Shown: positions 34,596-44,052, counted from the first letter of the stretch. The stretch is DNA of 64,000 nucleotides from Ramlibacter sp. (GCA_030695945.1 JAUYOG010000022.1:124001-188000), one strand, 5' to 3'. Numbers and translations are program-made. Notes: generated by a model from the sequence alone, not told the origin.

Positions 34596-36416
34596 ATGTA
34601 CCAGTACACCGATTTCGACAAGCAGTTCGTCCGCAACCGGGCTGCCCAGTACCGCGACCAGCTCGAGCGCAACCTGGCGGGAACGCTGTCCGATGACGAG
34701 TTCCGGCCGCTGCGCCTGCAGAACGGCTGGTACATCCAGCGCTACGCCCCGATGCTGCGCATCGCAGTGCCGTACGGCGAGATCTCCAGCGCGCAACTGC
34801 GCGTGCTGGCGAAGATCGCGCGCGAGTACGACCAGCCGGACACCGAGCTGCTGCGCGAGGCGCAGGAGAAGCAATGGGCCCTGGGCGAAGTGCCCGTGCG
34901 CGGCGGCACGCCCGTCGTCACGAACCTGAAGTTCGGCTACGGCCACTTCACGACGCGCACCAACGTGCAGTTCAACTGGATACCGCTCGTGAAAAGCGCC
35001 GAGGTGATGGAACTGCTCGCCGGCGTCAACATGCACGGCATCCAGACCAGCGGCAACTGCATCCGCAACATCACCAGCGACGAGCTGGCCGGCATCGCCC
35101 CGGACGAGATCGCCGATCCGCGCCCGTTCTGCGAAATCATGCGGCAGTGGAGCACGCTGCACCCCGAGTTCGCCTTCCTGCCGCGCAAGTTCAAGATCGC
35201 GGTGAACGGCGCCCGCGAAGACCGCGCCGCGATCGGCTGGTACGACATCGGCCTGCAGCTGCTGCGCAATGACGCCGGCGAGCTGGGCTTCCGGGTGCAG
35301 GTCGGCGGCGGCATGGGCCGCACGCCGATCATCGGCACCGTGGTGCGCGAGTTCCTGCCCTGGGACCAGCTGCTGAACTACATCGAAGCCGTCATCCGCG
35401 TCTACAACCGCTACGGCCGCCGCGACAACGCCTGGAAGGCCCGCATCAAGATCCTCGTGAAGGCCGAGGGGCAGCGCTACATCGACCAGGTCGAAGCCGA
35501 GTTCAAGAGCATCGCCCTGATCGACGGGGCGCCGCACACGATCACGCAGGCCGAGTTCGACCGTGTCGCCGCGTCGTTCGTGCCGCCGCTGCTCAAGCGC
35601 GAGCGCTCGGGCGCGGACGCCCGGCTGCACGAGATCGTGCGCGCCGACGCCGAAGCCGACCCGGCCTACGACCGCTGGCTGGTACGCAACGTGGCCGGCC
35701 ACAGGAACCCCGAGCTGCGCGCGGTGACGCTGTCGTTCAAGCGCCTGGGACAGGCTCCCGGCGATGCGAACGCCGAGCAGCTGGAGACGGCTGCGGCTCT
35801 CGCCGACCGCTTCTCCGCCGGCGAAGCCCGCGTGACGCACGAACAGAACCTGGTGCTGCCCTGGGTGCACCAGGACGACCTGCCTGAGCTGTGGGCCGCC
35901 GCCCGCAAGGCGGGCCTGGCCAAGCCGAACATCGGCCTGCTTACCGACATGATCGCCTGCCCGGGCGGCGACTTCTGCTCGCTCGCCAACGCGCGTTCCC
36001 TGCCGATCGCCGAGGCGATCACACAGCGCTACCAGGACCTCGACGAGCTGTACGACATCGGCGAGATCGACCTGAACATCTCCGGCTGCATCAACTCCTG
36101 CGGCCACCACCACGCCGGGCACATCGGCATCCTCGGTGTCGACAAGGACGGCAAGGAGTGGTACCAGGTCACGCTGGGCGGCTCCAACGGCTCCAACCTG
36201 TCGGGCACCGCCACGCCGGGCAAGGTGGTCGGCCCCTCGTTCTCCGCGGCCGAAGTGCCGGAGGTGATCGAGGCCGTGCTGGACACCTACCGGCAGCAGC
36301 GCGAGGCCGTGGACGGCAAGGCCGAGACCTTCATCGCCACGCTCAAGCGCGTGGGCATCGAACCTTTCAAGGCGGCCGCCAACGCCGCCCGTTTCGCGGA
36401 AAAGGAAGTCGCGTAA
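34596..36416 (+). CDS. cysI: Sulfite reductase hemoprotein (nitrite/sulfite reductase family)
   Basis: 606 residues with two ferredoxin-like half domains and two siroheme/4Fe-4S half domains. The cluster cysteines are C455, C461, C498 and C502 (CPGGDFC and SGCINSCG). The enzyme reduces sulfite to sulfide with six electrons. No cysJ flavoprotein lies nearby, so the electron donor must be something else, perhaps the ferredoxin encoded at 39845 (inference). The stop overlaps the DUF934 gene start (TAATG). Nitrite as substrate is less likely in this operon. Confidence 0.92.
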   Translation: MYQYTDFDKQFVRNRAAQYRDQLERNLAGTLSDDEFRPLRLQNGWYIQRYAPMLRIAVPYGEISSAQLRVLAKIAREYDQPDTELLREAQEKQWALGEVPVRGGTPVVTNLKFGYGHFTTRTNVQFNWIPLVKSAEVMELLAGVNMHGIQTSGNCIRNITSDELAGIAPDEIADPRPFCEIMRQWSTLHPEFAFLPRKFKIAVNGAREDRAAIGWYDIGLQLLRNDAGELGFRVQVGGGMGRTPIIGTVVREFLPWDQLLNYIEAVIRVYNRYGRRDNAWKARIKILVKAEGQRYIDQVEAEFKSIALIDGAPHTITQAEFDRVAASFVPPLLKRERSGADARLHEIVRADAEADPAYDRWLVRNVAGHRNPELRAVTLSFKRLGQAPGDANAEQLETAAALADRFSAGEARVTHEQNLVLPWVHQDDLPELWAAARKAGLAKPNIGLLTDMIACPGGDFCSLANARSLPIAEAITQRYQDLDELYDIGEIDLNISGCINSCGHHHAGHIGILGVDKDGKEWYQVTLGGSNGSNLSGTATPGKVVGPSFSAAEVPEVIEAVLDTYRQQREAVDGKAETFIATLKRVGIEPFKAAANAARFAEKEVA

Positions 36417-36808
36417 TGGACCAGAGCATCAGGATCATCGGGGCCGACGTCCATGCGGCCGAAGCGAGGGGCGTGAACGTGCTGCAGCTCTCGAACGACG
36501 CGGACCCGCTGGAGATTTCCGTGGAGGGCGTGGACCGCATCGAGCTGAACTTCCCCAAGTTCACCGATGGCCGCGCGTACAGCCAGGCCATGTTGCTGCG
36601 ACGCCGCCTCGCCTTTCGCGGCGACATCCGCGCCACCGGCGACGTGCTGGTCGACCAGCTGGTGCAGATGCAGCGCACGGGCTTTTCGAGCGCCGTGCTG
36701 CGCGCCGACAAGAACGTGGCCGAGGCCCAGCGCCAGTTCGAGCGCTTCCCCGAGTACTACCAGGGCGACGCCGTCAATGCGCATCCCCTGTTCAAGAGGG
36801 CGGCCTGA
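36416..36808 (+). CDS. DUF934 protein (CysX-like sulfite reduction accessory)
   Basis: 130 residues, DUF934 family (VDRIELNFPKFTDGRAYSQAMLLRRRLAFRGDIRATGDVL). It is nearly always found between cysI and cysH in beta- and gammaproteobacteria. The constant context suggests an accessory role in sulfite reduction or electron delivery, but no function is proven to my knowledge. Coupled to cysI by a TAATG overlap and one base from cysH. Confidence 0.88.
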   Translation: MDQSIRIIGADVHAAEARGVNVLQLSNDADPLEISVEGVDRIELNFPKFTDGRAYSQAMLLRRRLAFRGDIRATGDVLVDQLVQMQRTGFSSAVLRADKNVAEAQRQFERFPEYYQGDAVNAHPLFKRAA

Positions 36809-36809
36809 C

Positions 36810-37547
36810 ATGAGCGCCGTCGACCTGCACGCCCGCGCCTCGAAGGAATTCGAGGCCAGGCTGGCTGAAACGAAGGCCCTGCTGCAACGCGCGGCCGCGG
36901 AGTTCTCGCCCATCACGCAAGCCTCCAGCCTGGGGGCGGAGGACGTGGTGATCACCCACCTGGTCAACAGCCTGGAACTGGACATCCCCGTCTTCGTGCT
37001 GGACACCGGGATGCTGCACCAGGAAACGCTGGACCTGCTGGAGCGCACCAAGGCCACATCGCGTGCGCCCGTCGCGGTGTACCAACCGGTTCGCGAATCG
37101 GTCGTGCATTTCGTCAAGCGCGAAGGCAAGGAGCCCATGTACAAGAGCGTTCAGCTCCGCAAGGCCTGCTGCCACATCCGCAAGGTGGAGCCGCTCGAGC
37201 GGGCGCTGGCCGGCAAGCGCGCGTGGATCACCGGCCTGCGCCGCGAGCAATCGAGCGCGCGCGCCGAGGTGCTGCTGCTGGATGCCGCCGACGAGCGCAA
37301 GACCGGCCGCGTCAAGTTCAACCCGCTGGCCGACTGGACCTGGGGCGACGTCTGGCACTACATCAAGCTGCACAACGTCGACTACAACCCGCTGCACGAC
37401 CGGTTCTATCCCAGCATCGGCTGCCAGCCCTGCACCCGCGCGATCAGCCTGGGCGAGGACTTCCGCGCCGGCCGCTGGTGGTGGGAGGACGAGGCCGCCA
37501 AGGAGTGCGGCCTGCACGTCAGGAACAAGGAAGAGGTTTCTTCATGA
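36810..37547 (+). CDS. cysH: Adenylyl-sulfate (APS) reductase, 4Fe-4S type
   Basis: 245 residues. The cysteine pattern C120-C121 and C205-x2-C208 (KACCHIRK, IGCQPCTR) is that of 4Fe-4S assimilatory APS reductases, not the cluster-free PAPS reductases. The PP-loop-like SSLGAEDVV (39-47) and TGLRREQS bind the nucleotide. It reduces APS to sulfite and AMP, so no APS kinase is needed, and none is seen in the operon. Its stop overlaps the cysD start. Confidence 0.93.
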   Translation: MSAVDLHARASKEFEARLAETKALLQRAAAEFSPITQASSLGAEDVVITHLVNSLELDIPVFVLDTGMLHQETLDLLERTKATSRAPVAVYQPVRESVVHFVKREGKEPMYKSVQLRKACCHIRKVEPLERALAGKRAWITGLRREQSSARAEVLLLDAADERKTGRVKFNPLADWTWGDVWHYIKLHNVDYNPLHDRFYPSIGCQPCTRAISLGEDFRAGRWWWEDEAAKECGLHVRNKEEVSS

Positions 37548-38497
37548 ACGCACGCGTCGAACCCCAGCTGCTCACACAGCTGAGCAACCGCCACCTGGAT
37601 TCGCTGGAGGAGGAAGCCGTCTTCATCCTGCGCGAAGTGGCGGCGGCCTTCGAGCGGCCGACACTGCTGTTCTCCGGCGGCAAGGACTCGCTGGTGCTGC
37701 TCCGGTGCGCCGAGAAGGCGTTCGGAGGAAAGGATGGCACCTCCGGTGCCGGCCGCATCCCCTACCCGCTGCTGATGATCGACACCGGCCACAACTTCCC
37801 CGAAGTGACGGACTTCCGCGATTTCCGCGCGAAGGAGCTGGGCGCCGAGCTGATCGTTCGCAACGTCGAGGATTCGATGAAGCGAGGCACCGTGCGCCTG
37901 GCCCATCCCGGCGAGTCCCGCAACGTCCACCAGTCGGTGACGCTGCTGGAAGCGATCGAGGAGTTCCGCTTCGACGCGCTGATCGGGGGCGCCCGCCGCG
38001 ACGAGGAGAAGGCCCGCGCCAAGGAGCGCATCTTCTCGCACCGCGACAGCTTCGGCCAATGGCAGCCCAAGGCCCAGCGCCCAGAGCTGTGGACGCTGTT
38101 CAACACCCGCCTGCACCCGGGCGAGCACTTCCGCGTGTTCCCGATCTCCAACTGGACCGAGCTGGACGTGTGGCAGTACATCGAGCGCGAGAGCATCGCC
38201 CTGCCCCCGATCTATTACGCGCACCAGCGCCAGGTCATCGAGCGCAAGGGCCTGCTGGTGCCGGTGACCGGGCTGACCCCGCCGCGCGAAGGCGAAGCGG
38301 TCGAGACGCGCACCGTGCGCTTTCGCACCGTCGGCGACATCACCTGCACCTGCCCGGTGGAAAGCCCGGCCGCCAATGCCGCCGAAGTGGTGATCGAAAC
38401 GCTGTCGGTCGAAGTGAGCGAGCGCGGGGCCACCCGCATGGACGACAAGACATCCGACGCTTCCATGGAGAAGCGCAAGAAGGACGGGTACTTCTAA
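37544..38497 (+). CDS. cysD: Sulfate adenylyltransferase subunit 2
   Basis: 317 residues. PP-loop SGGKDS (44-49) and the family stretch RRDEEKARAKERIFS are present. CysD makes APS from ATP and sulfate, with GTP hydrolysis by CysN driving the reaction. It sits between cysH and cysN with ATGA overlap on the 5' side and direct abutment (stop at 38497, next ATG 38498) on the 3' side. Confidence 0.96.
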   Translation: MNARVEPQLLTQLSNRHLDSLEEEAVFILREVAAAFERPTLLFSGGKDSLVLLRCAEKAFGGKDGTSGAGRIPYPLLMIDTGHNFPEVTDFRDFRAKELGAELIVRNVEDSMKRGTVRLAHPGESRNVHQSVTLLEAIEEFRFDALIGGARRDEEKARAKERIFSHRDSFGQWQPKAQRPELWTLFNTRLHPGEHFRVFPISNWTELDVWQYIERESIALPPIYYAHQRQVIERKGLLVPVTGLTPPREGEAVETRTVRFRTVGDITCTCPVESPAANAAEVVIETLSVEVSERGATRMDDKTSDASMEKRKKDGYF

Positions 38498-39781
38498 ATG
38501 GGCGCGACCGTAACCGCAACATTGCACGACCATGCCTCCGCCCTGAAATTCATCACCTGCGGCAGCGTGGACGACGGCAAGAGCACGCTCATCGGACGTC
38601 TGCTGGTGGACAGCAAGGCCGTGCTGCAGGACCAGCTCGCGGGCGTGCAACGCCTGGGCGAAACCGACCTGGCGCTGCTGACGGACGGCCTTTCCGCCGA
38701 GCGCGAACAAGGCATCACGATCGATGTGGCATACCGCTACTTCGCGACGCCGAGCCGCAAGTTCATCATCGGCGACGCGCCCGGCCACGAGCAATACACA
38801 CGCAACATGGTCACCGCCGCTTCCAGCGCCGACGCGGCGGTGGTGCTGGTCGACGCCACCAAACTGCAATGGCAGGACGCCGGCCTGGAACTGCTGCCGC
38901 AAACGCGCCGCCACTCGCTGTTGGCCAACCTGTTGCGCGTGCCCTCCATCGTGTTCGCGGTGAACAAGCTGGACGCCGTCGAGGACCCGGCCGCGGCCTT
39001 CCGGAACATCAGCGGTGCGCTCCAGGCGTTCACGGCCGCGGCCGGCATCGAATACCGTGCGATCGTGCCCATCTCCGCGCTCAAGGGCCACAACGTGGTG
39101 GAAGCCCGGCCCGGCTGGTGCGGCTACCAGGGCCCGTCGCTGCTGCAGCTGCTCGAAACGCTGGACGTGACGGCCGCCGAAACCACGGAAGCCTTCACCT
39201 TCCCGGTGCAATGGGTCGAGAAGTTCTCGTCTTCCGCCGACACCAGCCAGGGCCGCCGCGTGTTCTGGGGCCGGGTGGCCACCGGGGACATCGAGCCGGG
39301 CCAGCAGGTGAAGGTGCTGCCCAGCGGGCAGACGGCGACGGTGGCCCAGGTGCTTGACCATGTGCGCCAGCCCCGGAAGGTGCCTGCGGGGCACAGCGCG
39401 GGCATCGTGCTGGATCGCGAAGTGGACGTTTCGCGTGGGGACTGGCTGCTGGCCCCAGGGGCGGCGGAGCCCTCGAGGGAGATTTCGGCCACGGTGGCCT
39501 GGCTGGACGACGAGCCGCTCGTGGCCGGCCGCGTGTACTGGGCCCTGCACGGCCACCGCTGGGTCAAGGCCCGGGTGAAGCGCATCGTGCACAAGCTGGA
39601 CGTCAACACGCTGGCCGAAGCGCCGGCCGACCACCTCGAGCCGAACTCCATCGGCCACGTCGACCTGGCGCTGCAGGAACCGCTGGCGACCCTGCCTTAC
39701 GCACGCTCGCGCATCCTCGGCTCGCTGGTGCTGGTGGACACCGCCAGCCACAAGACCTCAGGGGCTGTGCTGGTTAGGTAA
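38498..39781 (+). CDS. cysN: Sulfate adenylyltransferase subunit 1 (GTPase)
   Basis: 427 residues, a translation-factor-type GTPase: P-loop CGSVDDGKST (21-30), DAPGHEQY (G3), NKLD (G4), then two beta-barrel domains. It has no APS kinase (CysC) extension, in line with direct use of APS by the CysH here. It is the last gene of the sulfate operon. Confidence 0.96.
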   Translation: MGATVTATLHDHASALKFITCGSVDDGKSTLIGRLLVDSKAVLQDQLAGVQRLGETDLALLTDGLSAEREQGITIDVAYRYFATPSRKFIIGDAPGHEQYTRNMVTAASSADAAVVLVDATKLQWQDAGLELLPQTRRHSLLANLLRVPSIVFAVNKLDAVEDPAAAFRNISGALQAFTAAAGIEYRAIVPISALKGHNVVEARPGWCGYQGPSLLQLLETLDVTAAETTEAFTFPVQWVEKFSSSADTSQGRRVFWGRVATGDIEPGQQVKVLPSGQTATVAQVLDHVRQPRKVPAGHSAGIVLDREVDVSRGDWLLAPGAAEPSREISATVAWLDDEPLVAGRVYWALHGHRWVKARVKRIVHKLDVNTLAEAPADHLEPNSIGHVDLALQEPLATLPYARSRILGSLVLVDTASHKTSGAVLVR

Positions 39782-39803
39782 CAAGCCCTATCCGCCGAAG
39801 CCC

Positions 39804-39809
39804 TAAAAT
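39804..39809 (+). promoter_or_regulatory. Candidate -10 box for fdxA
   Basis: TAAAAT, flanked by CCC and CAGGG, which form a short imperfect hairpin, lies 35 bases before the fdxA ATG in the 63-base gap after cysN. No good -35 box is evident. Confidence 0.35.
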
Positions 39810-39844
39810 CAGGGTTTCTCCCCTCTTCCACAAGCATTCCAAAA

Positions 39845-40174
39845 ATGACTCACGTCGTCACCGAATCCTGTATCCGCTGCAAATACACCGACTGTGTGGA
39901 CGTGTGCCCCGTGGATTGCTTCCGCGAAGGGCCGAACATGCTGGTGATCGACCCCGACGAGTGCATCGACTGCGCCGTGTGCATCCCCGAGTGCCCGGTC
40001 AATGCCATCTACGCGGAGGAGGACGTGCCGGCGGACCAGATGCAGTTCATCAAGATCAACGCCGAACTGTCTACGGCCCCGGGCTGGAAAAGCATCACCA
40101 AGCGCAAGCCGGCGCTCGAGGATGCCGAGGAATGGAAAGACAGGACCGGCAAGATCGACCAGCTGGTCCGCTGA
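39845..40174 (+). CDS. fdxA: 7Fe ferredoxin FdxA (3Fe-4S/4Fe-4S)
   Basis: 109 residues with the classic pattern: C9, C17 and C50 for the 3Fe-4S centre and C21, C40, C43, C46 for the 4Fe-4S centre, with a C-terminal extension typical of Azotobacter-type ferredoxin I. Extra cysteines C12 and C25 are present. It is a low-potential electron carrier. The reductase gene follows after six bases, so the two form an operon. Confidence 0.95.
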   Translation: MTHVVTESCIRCKYTDCVDVCPVDCFREGPNMLVIDPDECIDCAVCIPECPVNAIYAEEDVPADQMQFIKINAELSTAPGWKSITKRKPALEDAEEWKDRTGKIDQLVR

Positions 40175-40180
40175 AGGTTT

Positions 40181-41281
40181 ATGGAACCGCAACTGAATCA
40201 AGAAGTGCTGAAGACCGCCGCTGCCCACGACGGCCCCATCGAGACCGACGCCGTGATCGTCGGGGCCGGGCCCGTGGGCCTGTTCCAGGTGTTCGAACTC
40301 GGCCTGCTGGAGATCAAGGCCCATGTGATCGACTCGCTCGCCTACCCGGGCGGCCAGTGCGTGGAGCTGTACCCGGACAAGCCGATCTACGACATCCCGG
40401 CCGTGCCCGTGTGCACGGGCCAGGAATTGACGGACAACCTCCTCAAGCAGATCGAGCCCTTCGGCGCAACGTTCCACTTCGGCCAGGAAGTCACCGTCGT
40501 GCAGCGCCAGGATGACGGCCGCTTCTACGTCGAAACCTCGCGCGGCACCAAGTTCCTGACCCGCACGATCTTCATCGCGGCGGGCGTCGGCGCTTTCCAG
40601 CCCCGCACGTTGAAGGTCGACGGCCTCGAGAAGTTCGAGGGCACGCAGGTGCATTACCGCGTGAAGAACCCCGCCGATTTCGCGGGCAAGAACCTCGTCA
40701 TCGTCGGCGGCGGCGACTCCGCGCTCGACTGGACGCTCAACTTCGTGCAGGACGGCCCGAACAAGGCCGGGAGCGTCATCCTGATCCACCGTCGCGACGG
40801 CTTCAAGGCTGCGCCCGCCTCCGTCTCGAGGATGCGCGAACTGTGCGACGCGATGGAGATGCAATTCATCGTCGGCCAGGTCACCGGCTACGAAGAAAAG
40901 GACGGCAGGCTCACCGGCGTGAAGGTCACGGCGTCCGACGGCGTGACGCGCGTCGTGCCGCTGGACGTGCTGCTGGTGTTCTTCGGCCTGTCGCCCAAGC
41001 TCGGGCCTATCGCCGAATGGGGCCTGGACATCGAACGCAAGCAGGTGAAGGTGGACACGGAAGGCTTCGCGACCAGCACAGCCGGTATCTTCGCGGTGGG
41101 CGACATCAACACCTACCCCGGCAAGAAGAAGCTGATCCTCTCGGGGTTCCACGAAGCCGCGCTGGCCGCCTTTGCCGCCGCGCCCCTTATCTTCCCGGAC
41201 AAGAAAATCCATCTTCAGTACACCACCACCAGCCCCAAGCTGCACAAGGTGCTGGGCGTGGAATCGCCTGTCTTTGATTGA
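40181..41281 (+). CDS. Ferredoxin-NADP+ reductase, thioredoxin-reductase-like type
   Basis: 366 residues. FAD-binding [14 protein letters not shown] (about 26-39) and NADPH-binding [23 protein letters not shown] is the second FAD motif. Instead of the CxxC of thioredoxin reductase only GGQC remains, which marks the TrxR-like FNR group. It reduces the ferredoxin encoded just upstream with NADPH. A strong terminator follows at 41299. Confidence 0.9.
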   Translation: MEPQLNQEVLKTAAAHDGPIETDAVIVGAGPVGLFQVFELGLLEIKAHVIDSLAYPGGQCVELYPDKPIYDIPAVPVCTGQELTDNLLKQIEPFGATFHFGQEVTVVQRQDDGRFYVETSRGTKFLTRTIFIAAGVGAFQPRTLKVDGLEKFEGTQVHYRVKNPADFAGKNLVIVGGGDSALDWTLNFVQDGPNKAGSVILIHRRDGFKAAPASVSRMRELCDAMEMQFIVGQVTGYEEKDGRLTGVKVTASDGVTRVVPLDVLLVFFGLSPKLGPIAEWGLDIERKQVKVDTEGFATSTAGIFAVGDINTYPGKKKLILSGFHEAALAAFAAAPLIFPDKKIHLQYTTTSPKLHKVLGVESPVFD

Positions 41282-41298
41282 GAGCAACCGCCCATGAG

Positions 41299-41331
41299 CA
41301 GCAAGGCCCGCCTCCCGCGGGCCTTTTGCTT
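41299..41331 (+). terminator. Terminator after the ferredoxin reductase gene
   Basis: A seven-pair G+C stem GGCCCGC/GCGGGCC (41305-41323) with a five-base loop, extended by AGCAA against TTTTGCT, and followed by a T-rich tail. It ends the fdxA-FNR transcript just before the promoter of the TPP riboswitch. Confidence 0.87.
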
Positions 41332-41351
41332 TATGGGGCGCCAGCGGGGGC

Positions 41352-41357
41352 TACAAT
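41352..41357 (+). promoter_or_regulatory. -10 box of the TPP-riboswitch transcript
   Basis: TACAAT, a close match to TATAAT, about 29 bases before the start of the riboswitch aptamer. The -35 region overlaps the terminator tail and is weak. Confidence 0.5.
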
Positions 41358-41385
41358 CCGCATCGTGCTCGCAAGGGCACATCCG

Positions 41386-41472
41386 CTAGGGGTGTTGTCG
41401 CTTCCATGTATGGGGGTGACGACTGAGAAAGTCCCTTTGAACCTGATTGAGGTAATCCTCTCGCAGGGAAGC
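41386..41472 (+). ncRNA. TPP riboswitch (THI element)
   Basis: The aptamer core is clear: the 5' arm CTAGGGGTG, the CTGAGA of the pyrimidine-sensor arm (41423-41428), the CCCTTTGAACCTGAT stretch (41433-41447), GGTAAT in the pyrophosphate helix and the closing CAGGGAAGC. A following GCGCCC/GGGCGC hairpin could switch translation, as it has no T run. It controls the TonB-dependent receptor gene that starts 85 bases later, so high thiamine pyrophosphate should shut the receptor off. Confidence 0.95.
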
Positions 41473-41557
41473 AAGCTCTCCGGCGGCGCCCACCCCTCTC
41501 TGGCGGGCGCACCACGCCACAGCAAGCCGACCTGCCATTGCGTTGAAAGCTAACGTC

Positions 41558-43720
41558 ATGGCAAACCATTCGCCACTCGCGCGGCCGCACTGGCCGCATT
41601 CCCGCATCGCGCACGCGATCGCCTTCCTCGGCCCGCTCGGGCTTTTCGCCGCCCCGGCGCAAGCCCAGGAGGCGGTGCTGAAACCCGTCACGGTCACGGG
41701 CCGCTCGATGGTGCCCGCGGCCGACGTGACCGGCTTCGGCGACCTGCCGTTGCGGGACATCCCCGTCTCGGCCACCACCGTCACGCGGCAGCAGATCGAC
41801 GCCAGCGGCGCCCGCCGCCTGGCGGACCTTACGCAGTTCGATTCGTCCGTGACCGATGCGTACAACGCGCCGGGCTACTGGGACTTCCTCTCGATCCGCG
41901 GCTTCACGCTGGACAACCGGTTCAATTACCGCCGCGAAGGGCTGCCGATCAGCGCGGAAACCACCATCCCGCTGGACAACAAGGAGCGGGTGGAGATCCT
42001 CAAGGGCACCAGCGGCATCCAGGCCGGCACCAGCGCACCCGGCGGGCTGGTCAACTACGTCGTCAAGCGGCCCACGGACTTCGACCTGCGTGAGGTGAAG
42101 CTGGAGGCGACCAGCCGCGCCAGCCTGCTCGGCGCTATTGACCTGGGCGGGCGCTTCGGCGCCGACGGCCGCTTCGGCTATCGCCTGAACGCCGCCCACG
42201 AAAGGCTGCGCCCCCTGGTGCGGAACGCCGACGGCGAGCGCAGCCTGATGGCGCTGGCGACGGACTGGCGGCTCGGCCGCGACTCGCTGCTGGAGGCGGA
42301 GTTCGAGTGGAGCCGCAAATCGCAGGCCAGCCAGACGGGCTTCAGCCTGCTGGGCGCGGTGCTCCCCGAGCCGGTCGATCCCCGCCGCAACCTCAACAAC
42401 CAGCCCTGGGCCAAACCGTCGGTTTTCGATGCGTTTACCGGCACGCTGCGTTTCAGCCAGGCGCTGAATGCCGACTGGCGCTGGACGGCGCAGCTGGGCA
42501 CCCAGCGCCTCGAGAACGACGACTTCACGGCCTTCCCCTTCGGCTGCAGCTCCGAAGGCAACTTCGACCGCTTCTGCTCCGACGGCACCTTTGACTACTA
42601 CGACTTCCGCAGCGAGAACGAGAAGCGCCGCCAGAACGCCGCGACTCTCAACCTCAAGGGCAAGGTGACGACCGGCGCCGTGGTGCACGACCTCTCCATC
42701 GGCCTGCTCGCGGGCAAGGTCCGCAACCGGTTCGAGAAGCAGGCCTTCAACTGGGTCGGCGTCGGCCACATCGACGGCAGCGTGGTGGTCCCCGCAGACC
42801 CGACGCTGGCGTACGAGAGCACCAACCGCGACGAGCGCACCGTCGAGCTGTCGCTGCAGGACGCGATCCGGTGGAACGACCGCTTCACCACCTGGCTCGG
42901 CGTGCGCCATACCCGCCTGCATCGCGACAGCGTGCTCACCGACGGCTCCGCCGCGACGGCCTATGACCAGCGCCTGACGACACCTTGGGTCGCCGCCAGC
43001 TACAAGCTCTCGCCCACCGTCATGGCCTATGCCAGCCACGGGCAGGGCATGGAGTCCGAAGTCGCTCCCGCCAATCCGCTCTATGGCAACGCGGGCCGCC
43101 CACTGCCCGCCTTGAAGAGCCGGCAGACCGAGATCGGCATCAAGGGCCAGACCGCCACGCTGCGCTGGAACGCCGCACTGTTCGACATCGCGCGGCCCAT
43201 GTCGGCCAATGCCGGCGCCTGCGACCTGCCCGGGACCTGCACCCGGCAGGCCGACGGCGAGGCGCGGCATCGGGGCCTGGAGCTCTCAGCGAACGCGCAG
43301 ACCGGCCCCTGGACGCTGGATGGCGGCTTGACGTTGCTCGATGCGAAGCGCCAGGGCGCGAGCATCGACCCGACGCTCAACGGCAAACAGCCGATCAACG
43401 TGCCCAGCCGCATCGTGCGCGCCGGCGTCGCCTACCGCGTGGCCGCCCTGCCCGGCCTGACCGTGGAAGGCAAGGCCTCGCACGAAGGGGGGCGCTCGGT
43501 GCTGCCCGACGAATCGATCATGCTGCCCGCGTGGACGCGCTTCGACGCGGCGCTGCGCTACGAGACCAAGGTGGCGGGCACCGCGACCACGTGGACGCTG
43601 GGCATCCACAACATCTCAGACAAGCGCTACTGGAAGGAATCCCCCTACCAGTTCGGCCATGTTTACCTGTACCCGGGGGCGCCGCGCACATTCCGTCTCT
43701 CGGTTACGGCCGCGCTCTGA
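41558..43720 (+). CDS. TonB-dependent outer-membrane receptor under TPP control
   Basis: About 720 residues from ATG 41558 (a TTG at 41543 would add five residues). A signal peptide ends AQAQE; a plug domain follows (TVTGRSMVPAADVTGFGDLPLRDIPVSATTV, then LSIRGFTLDNRFNYRREGLPI and VEILKGTSGIQAG), then a 22-strand barrel ending in an aromatic-rich strand and TAAL. The build is that of siderophore-type receptors. The TPP riboswitch in front points to import of thiamine, a thiamine precursor or a thiamine-bearing ligand. The transported molecule is inferred, not shown. Confidence 0.88.
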   Translation: MANHSPLARPHWPHSRIAHAIAFLGPLGLFAAPAQAQEAVLKPVTVTGRSMVPAADVTGFGDLPLRDIPVSATTVTRQQIDASGARRLADLTQFDSSVTDAYNAPGYWDFLSIRGFTLDNRFNYRREGLPISAETTIPLDNKERVEILKGTSGIQAGTSAPGGLVNYVVKRPTDFDLREVKLEATSRASLLGAIDLGGRFGADGRFGYRLNAAHERLRPLVRNADGERSLMALATDWRLGRDSLLEAEFEWSRKSQASQTGFSLLGAVLPEPVDPRRNLNNQPWAKPSVFDAFTGTLRFSQALNADWRWTAQLGTQRLENDDFTAFPFGCSSEGNFDRFCSDGTFDYYDFRSENEKRRQNAATLNLKGKVTTGAVVHDLSIGLLAGKVRNRFEKQAFNWVGVGHIDGSVVVPADPTLAYESTNRDERTVELSLQDAIRWNDRFTTWLGVRHTRLHRDSVLTDGSAATAYDQRLTTPWVAASYKLSPTVMAYASHGQGMESEVAPANPLYGNAGRPLPALKSRQTEIGIKGQTATLRWNAALFDIARPMSANAGACDLPGTCTRQADGEARHRGLELSANAQTGPWTLDGGLTLLDAKRQGASIDPTLNGKQPINVPSRIVRAGVAYRVAALPGLTVEGKASHEGGRSVLPDESIMLPAWTRFDAALRYETKVAGTATTWTLGIHNISDKRYWKESPYQFGHVYLYPGAPRTFRLSVTAAL

Positions 43721-43755
43721 GGACCCGCAAAAATGACGTTATAATTTGAGGCTGT

Positions 43756-43831
43756 TCCTCGATAGCTCAGTCGGTAGAGCGCCGGACTGTTAATCCGTAG
43801 GTCCCTGGTTCGAGCCCAGGTCGAGGAGCCA
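43756..43831 (+). tRNA. tRNA-Asn (anticodon GTT)
   Basis: A complete cloverleaf: acceptor TCCTCGA (43756-43762) pairs with TCGAGGA, discriminator G, encoded CCA to 43831. The anticodon loop is CTGTTAA with GTT. A perfect TATAAT -10 box lies at 43740-43745. The DNA after it is accessory in character (pseudogene, repeats, lower G+C genes). Confidence 0.97.
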
Positions 43832-43957
43832 ACCATGTACGGAAGTGGGCACCCCAGCGGTGCCCATTTCTTTTTCTGCAGCAGGCGCGAGCAATGCGGC
43901 CTTTTTGCCTCGCATGACCACCGCTTCCCGTCGCGAAGCGCTACCTGCGTCAGTTCT

Positions 43958-43981
43958 GGCAGGCTGGCAGGCTGGCAGGCT
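43958..43981. repeat. Three tandem copies of GGCAGGCT
   Basis: An eight-base unit, GGCAGGCT, repeated three times without spacing, 127 bases after tRNA-Asn and just before a gene remnant. Such a short perfect array is prone to slippage. Confidence 0.8.
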
Positions 43982-44052
43982 GACAATTCTTGAAACGCTG
44001 GCGGGCATGACATCCCGAAAACCGCCCCGGACTCGCGGGGCCGCAACCCGCG

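Noticed and set aside
37406..39751. A 781-codon open frame antisense to cysH-cysD-cysN
   Set aside because: It lies fully opposite three certain genes and has no motif; long antisense frames are expected in G+C-rich coding DNA.
43756..43831. Direct repeat of the tRNA-Asn 3' end as an att site at the far end of the accessory segment
   Set aside because: I looked for the T-arm and acceptor sequence to the right and found no second copy in the window; the absence is by eye only.
43958..43981. Start of a CRISPR array
   Set aside because: The repeat unit is only eight bases, without spacers, and no cas gene is near.
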